Assembly (NCBI GenBank): GCA_963970005.1
Contig: CAXAMN010023362.1
Location: 703,836-767,835, forward strand
Source: Durusdinium trenchii
Lineage: Eukaryota > Sar > Dinophyceae > Suessiales > Symbiodiniaceae
Reading direction: 5' to 3'
DNA length: 64,000 nt
This document shows positions 60,235-64,000 of this stretch, piece after piece. Under the pieces are notes generated by a model, which saw nothing but the letters and a program-made list of their open reading frames with translations, did not search any database and was not told where the DNA came from. Position numbers and translations under genes: made by a program. Numbering within the stretch: the first letter of the stretch is position 1; each line of letters opens with the position of its first letter.

Positions 60235-61354
60235 CGCTCGCACTAATGATTTGGTTCCTAGATCCTTCTTTTTGAAACTTGCCGTTTCGATCGTCGCAAG
60301 GGAAGTGACCTTCTGGGGCTTCGCCCACAGAACTGCCGAGAGATGCTAGAAAAGTTGAGCGCACACGCGCATCAGAGCTGTGCCTGTCACTGTTTTTCAA
60401 TGTGGAATGACCAAGGGCCGAGCTTGGAGTAGCAGGAAGGTACAACCGACGTTGAAAGTTGAAAACAAGCCTGCTGGAGCGTGACAAACACGCGCCAGAC
60501 AGTCTGTTGGCAGTTGGGTCGCGGACATACTGCCCGGGATTTAAACGCCGACAGCACATCAGACAACAACTGCGCATCAGCAAGGTGAGGCTGAGTTTTT
60601 GGGTGTCTGGCAGGGAAACACTAAGGATCTGACAGTGTGGGAAGTGGATTGCACATTTGTGATATGCTTGCCCTGCAGTGCAGCTGCCTAAATCGCAAAA
60701 CTCCATTTCCTCCGACCTGCTCTTCAGGTGGAACAGCGCTAAGCTTCTGGACAAACGCCCGAAATTCTACTTCAAGAGGCCATCGCCACTGATCCAGACA
60801 TCAAAGACCGGCAATAGAACAACCCAAAAGAAGTTTCTGCCCTTGACATGCTCAAGGAACGGGGGTCACGAAGCAAGATCAACCGGCGACTCGGTCACAA
60901 GCATCAAGTCAGCCGTGCCTGACTTGGCTTTGAAAACAATTGAATTGAAACTATTTCTTCCACTCATTGCCGTCATCCAAACCCAAAGCATTGCCCGTTC
61001 AAGAGCTAGATGCCTGAGACCAGGCATCAGAAGCAAGCGAAGCAAGCGCAACAAGCAATTGACTGATCAAGAAACATCAACAGTGTCGTCAAAGTCAACC
61101 ACCGCCGCTCCCATCAACCCTTGCTCTTGGCAGCAACAACATGCTTTTCAGCGGCAAGAAGCTGATGATCTCGGTGAAGAACCAGCATCTGGAAAAGGCC
61201 GGACAACTCCAAAGTAGCGGTCATACACGAGAGCGTTCCTAGGAAGGGAGAAACTGGGTGGTTGTGGCATCAGGCCTCCATTGCTTTTTTGCCCGTGGCC
61301 TGCACCTACTTAATTAAGGGCTAAGTGAGCTCCTAGTAACTGGACGCAGGATAG
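60235..61354. other. Interval between the two hairpins
   Basis: Both strands have open frames (60206-60754 minus, 60678-61217 plus) with no motif. A small minus exon is possible at about 61150-61205 (LELSGLFQMLVLHRDHQLLA). If the hairpins mark element ends, this would be its interior. Confidence 0.3.
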
Positions 61355-61386
61355 GAAGCTCCCCTGCCTGAGGGCGGGGGGGAGCT
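61355..61386. repeat. GC-rich hairpin H2
   Basis: GAAGCTCCCC pairs with GGGGAGCTTC across a 12-base loop. Upstream it shares CTCCTAGTAACTGGACGCAGGAT-like sequence with H1. It has a shorter stem than H1. Confidence 0.8.
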
Positions 61387-61469
61387 TCATTTTTTGCTCT
61401 CAAGCCGCATCACGGAGTCGTCGGCAACTGCTAAGCTTCCGCAGTAGCAGTCTAGGAACCCTAAAAGAT
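61387..61469. other. Short gap between hairpin H2 and LINE 2
   Basis: No feature. The 3' end of LINE 2 may lie here. Confidence 0.3.
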
Positions 61470-62079
61470 CACAAAAGTGCATCAAATGGAATGCACCAAG
61501 AGTGTGGGGTTTCTTTGGCCCCACGCATGAAAGCTCGGCATAGCCTTTCTAAAGTGGCATTATCTAGGTATGCCTCCGCACCCAAAAATGTTCCTTTTGG
61601 AAAGGTGCGGCCGTTGCTTTTGTTTCTTTTACCGAGTAGTAGCGGAGCAACGACAATGTTTTTGTTCTTGCAGTACGAAATGGAGGCTCGAATGATGCTG
61701 GCATAAGCCTGTGGTGTCGACAGCGCTCCTGATGGGAGACGAAAACGCCACCCCTGCTTGAAGGCGAACACTGCCAACTCGAAGACTGAACATGCCCTCT
61801 TTTCGCCACGGGTACCGGTTGAGCTGTACCGATCCGTCAGTCCAAACATGCGCAACTCCAGCAAGTGGCTCCTGCCATGGGTTCACCTGAATGTCCGAGG
61901 TTTTAGAAACAATCAGCTTACGTCGAATGTTATCCAGAGAAACTTCAGCAATTCCCAGCATTTCAAAGTTTGGCCCAAAGTTTGTAGTGGAGAAAGGCTG
62001 GACAAGCTCCTCTGGCAACTGTGTGCGCTCGTCAACGAAGTGTTGCATGGATTCTTTAGGTGCATCACAGAACCTGCAA
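61470..62079 (-). pseudogene. LINE 2 zinc knuckle and RNase H fragment
   Basis: NCRFCDAPKESMQHFVDE gives a Cys-x2-Cys...His knuckle. HVWTDGSVQLN at about 61827-61857 is the first RNase H motif (TDGS). A frameshift soon after moves the likely continuation to the other frame (ELAVFAFKQGWRFRLPSGAL), which stops at about 61470. The later RNase H acidic residues could not be placed. Confidence 0.55.
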
Positions 62080-62930
62080 TTCATCTTGACTTGAGTAAGG
62101 ATGGTAGGGAACTCGGCATTCCCTGCTTCGATGTCATTGAAGAGGGAGGCCACAGGCTTGAAGGCAGACGGTGGAAGTGCCTGTACTTCAGGAGTGGTCC
62201 ACCCATCAAGTCCTGCTGCTGCATCTGGACGACGGCGAGAAGCTTGTTCCCACAACTGTAACTCTGTGACAGGTGGTAATGCAACTTTCTGACCCTTGTC
62301 ATGAATGTAAGGCCAGACCTGCTTCAGAATTTGCATGTCATGTAGGTGGCTTGCATTGACCGAAAAGACACTGTCCCATTTGCCCGCAATGTGATCCATT
62401 GCGCACTGCGGGTCATAGATAATGTTACCCACATCGTCTTCAACAAGGTTGGGCGGGACGATTCGTCTTTTCCGCTTCAAGTACTGGTAGACAATCTTGC
62501 CAATGGAGAGTGAGGTGGTGGCCTGTTTCATGGCCTCTCGCCATTTCTTGATGGCCGCTATCTTCATCTGCTTAAGTTCAGCATTGATTGCCGCCAGTGT
62601 GACCTCTGTCAGACGCTGCAGGTCATGGCAAAAAATCTGATTCACAGAAAGAGGAACAATGCGTGCCTCTTTCAATCTACGCAGCACACGGCGTTGTGTA
62701 TTGTGAAAAGTCCGAGAGTCACCATCTCCTGTCGTCGATCGTGCAAACCTGTAAGACAGCTCTCTTAGCGACCTCAAACATGCTTGAAGTAGGAGAAGAA
62801 GCGGTGAAGCAGGGTTACCAGCACCTTCCTGAGCCACACAATAGCTGAGCTTCCGGAACTTGGGGAGTGTGCCCCGTTGGCGAGGTCCTTTTGTCCACGT
62901 AGCACCATTGAGCAACAGGAGCTTAATCGC
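62080..62930 (-). pseudogene. LINE 2 linker and truncated RT start
   Basis: A helical linker (LQRLTEVTLAAINAELKQMK; LSIGKIVYQYLKRKRRIVPP) leads to the first RT blocks, PDAAAGLDGWTTPEVQALPP and VASLFNDIEAGNAEFPTILT. Right after this, at about 62080, the frame passes without a stop into the C-terminal knuckle. Motifs A to D of the RT are absent. The deletion kept the frame. Confidence 0.7.
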
Positions 62931-62934
62931 ATAG

Positions 62935-64000
62935 TCATTGGATCTCCCATTTCATATTGGCATTGGTCGAACTGTCAAAATTTTGCTGATAAGTGCACCA
63001 AAGTTCTTCTCCAAGAAGGTTCACTGGGCATGCAGGATCCCCTGTGTTGGAAATATCAACCCATTCCAGATTGAGCTTAGCAAAGTTTTGCAGGACCGTT
63101 CCAACTTGTTGGATTCTTGTCCAAGCAAAATGTGCTTGGACTGGCCTATGCTGTCGATCAGGATGATCTAGAACTTCAATCTTCACCAAAGCAGTCAGGG
63201 CTGTGCGATTCATTAAAATGCCATCGATGGATGACTGGCCTTCACCATCCTCTGTAGCAGCACATTGAAAGAACGTTGAAGGTCGGAAAAGCTCACCACC
63301 GTCATCAGTTTGGAGCAGCGGGTCAGCCCACCCCCATTTGTCTAGAGCAAGCTGGACTGCTGGATACATGCCAGGCTCCATCTGAAAATCTCCAGCAATA
63401 ACGATCGGAATGTCGCCGAACTGCGCCGCCACCATGAAAAGCTGGTTGAGCATCTCATTGTTTCTTTCAAACTTGGCTCTCTCCGAGGCAGCATTTGCAA
63501 TGGCATAAAAATTGAAAGCAAGAAGCTTGACACTACTGGACACTTGATGCCAAGTAGCTGTAACGCGGGCAGAACTCCGAAGCAGCTCCCATGAACCTGA
63601 CAAATTCTGCTTCTGATCAAAAATTTGGGTGAACTCCTTGCGGGCGCACGTGGCGGTGCCACCTGAGGGAATTCTGAAGGTCCCGTTGCTTGCCCGAAGT
63701 TTCTGCAGTGGTTGGGAACAATAGAGCTCAAAATTGCAGAGCGCTGCTTTCCGTTTGGCGTCCAGCATGTTGGAATCCGCGATTCTTGCTTCTTGAAGCA
63801 GGAAAACGTCAGCATCCCATTGCAAACAACTTGCATTCGTAGCAAAAGAGTCAACATTTGCCGAAATCATGGACCAATGAGGGCCTTCACCCGGAAATCC
63901 CAGAGTTTTGTCAAACCAAGCAGGCTGCCAGTGTTGGGCTAGGCCGGAGGAAATCAATCTAACATCAGTCTGACACCAAGTGTGTTCCCAGTCGTACTGA
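62935..64000 (-). CDS. LINE 2 endonuclease (EEP fold), incomplete at window edge
   Basis: The frame is open from the window edge to 62935. Landmarks: ISANVDSFATN, then ADVFLLQEARI (catalytic Glu), VKLLAFNFYAIAN, IVIAGDFQMEPG (metal-binding Asp), SIDGILMNR, and HPDRQHRPVQAHF (the C-terminal His box). All boxes of an AP-type endonuclease are present and in order, so this domain appears intact. The product would nick the target to prime reverse transcription. A stop at 62935 is followed one frame over by the linker, so a single frameshift separates it from the rest. Confidence 0.75.
   Translation of the reverse strand, partial: QYDWEHTWCQTDVRLISSGLAQHWQPAWFDKTLGFPGEGPHWSMISANVDSFATNASCLQWDADVFLLQEARIADSNMLDAKRKAALCNFELYCSQPLQKLRASNGTFRIPSGGTATCARKEFTQIFDQKQNLSGSWELLRSSARVTATWHQVSSSVKLLAFNFYAIANAASERAKFERNNEMLNQLFMVAAQFGDIPIVIAGDFQMEPGMYPAVQLALDKWGWADPLLQTDDGGELFRPSTFFQCAATEDGEGQSSIDGILMNRTALTALVKIEVLDHPDRQHRPVQAHFAWTRIQQVGTVLQNFAKLNLEWVDISNTGDPACPVNLLGEELWCTYQQNFDSSTNANMKWEIQ

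Larger units (their letters stand above)
61470..64000 (-). mobile_element. Second LINE, minus strand, RT core deleted, 5' end outside window
   Basis: From high to low coordinates: endonuclease, helical linker, start of an RT domain, then directly a Cys/His knuckle and an RNase H start. It is a different family from the LINE at 2-8 kb (no finger array, no protease). The 5' end continues beyond 64000. Confidence 0.75.

Noticed and set aside
60678..61217. Plus-strand ORF of 179 codons
   Set aside because: No motif, opposite to the array strand, composition unremarkable; kept only as part of an undecided interval.

Overview
The window looks like nuclear DNA of a dinoflagellate, most likely a Symbiodiniaceae (coral-symbiont) species. 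Reasons: there are no bacterial-style genes; coding signal comes as short exons with AG acceptors and GT or GC donors; the host-gene exons I can support all lie on the minus strand, as in dinoflagellate unidirectional gene arrays; many simple and degenerate minisatellite repeats are present; a degenerate TTTAGGG-type telomere tract is present; and retroelement debris is heavy. The species call is inference. Exon limits were read by eye from frames and splice-like dinucleotides and are approximate.

Layout. (1) 0-1.5 kb: two weak minus-strand exon candidates. (2) 1.7-8.2 kb, plus strand: a decayed LINE-type retrotransposon. It has an AP-type endonuclease, a reverse transcriptase (RT) and C2H2 zinc fingers. 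Its distal end carries an unexpected ubiquitin-specific-protease-like (USP/C19) cysteine protease. CTGT/CTAT microsatellites bracket it. (3) 9.2-15.4 kb, minus strand: host exons, including a Lys/Glu-rich tail, an alanine-rich protein with a collagen-like Gly-X-Y tract, and exons of a transmembrane protein. (4) 15.6-29.7 kb, plus strand: a very large C-rich composite element flanked by a 412-bp direct repeat. It carries at least eight Pro/Thr/His-rich ORFs, including one with a Myb/SANT domain and three related tandem ORFs. It ends in a GIY-YIG endonuclease followed by an RT with a YVDN catalytic box, which resembles a domain-permuted Penelope-like element. (5) 29.7-37 kb: repeats (a duplicated family, a CGGCCGGC minisatellite, GGTTCCG arrays) and little coding sequence. 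(6) 37-53.2 kb, minus strand: multi-exon genes, the clearest being a membrane/coiled-coil/protein-kinase gene (39.8-42.3 kb) and a coiled-coil protein (51.1-51.7 kb). (7) 54.3-59 kb, minus strand: a leucine-rich-repeat gene split into roughly one repeat per exon, with a ubiquitin-like exon upstream. (8) 60-61.4 kb: two related GC-rich hairpins. (9) 61.5-64 kb, minus strand: a second LINE with endonuclease, linker, RT start and RNase H but no RT catalytic core; it runs off the window.

The two plus-strand elements are insertions into a minus-strand gene array. The most novel-looking items are the USP-bearing LINE and the multi-ORF GIY-YIG/RT element. Both have frameshifts, so these copies are probably inactive.
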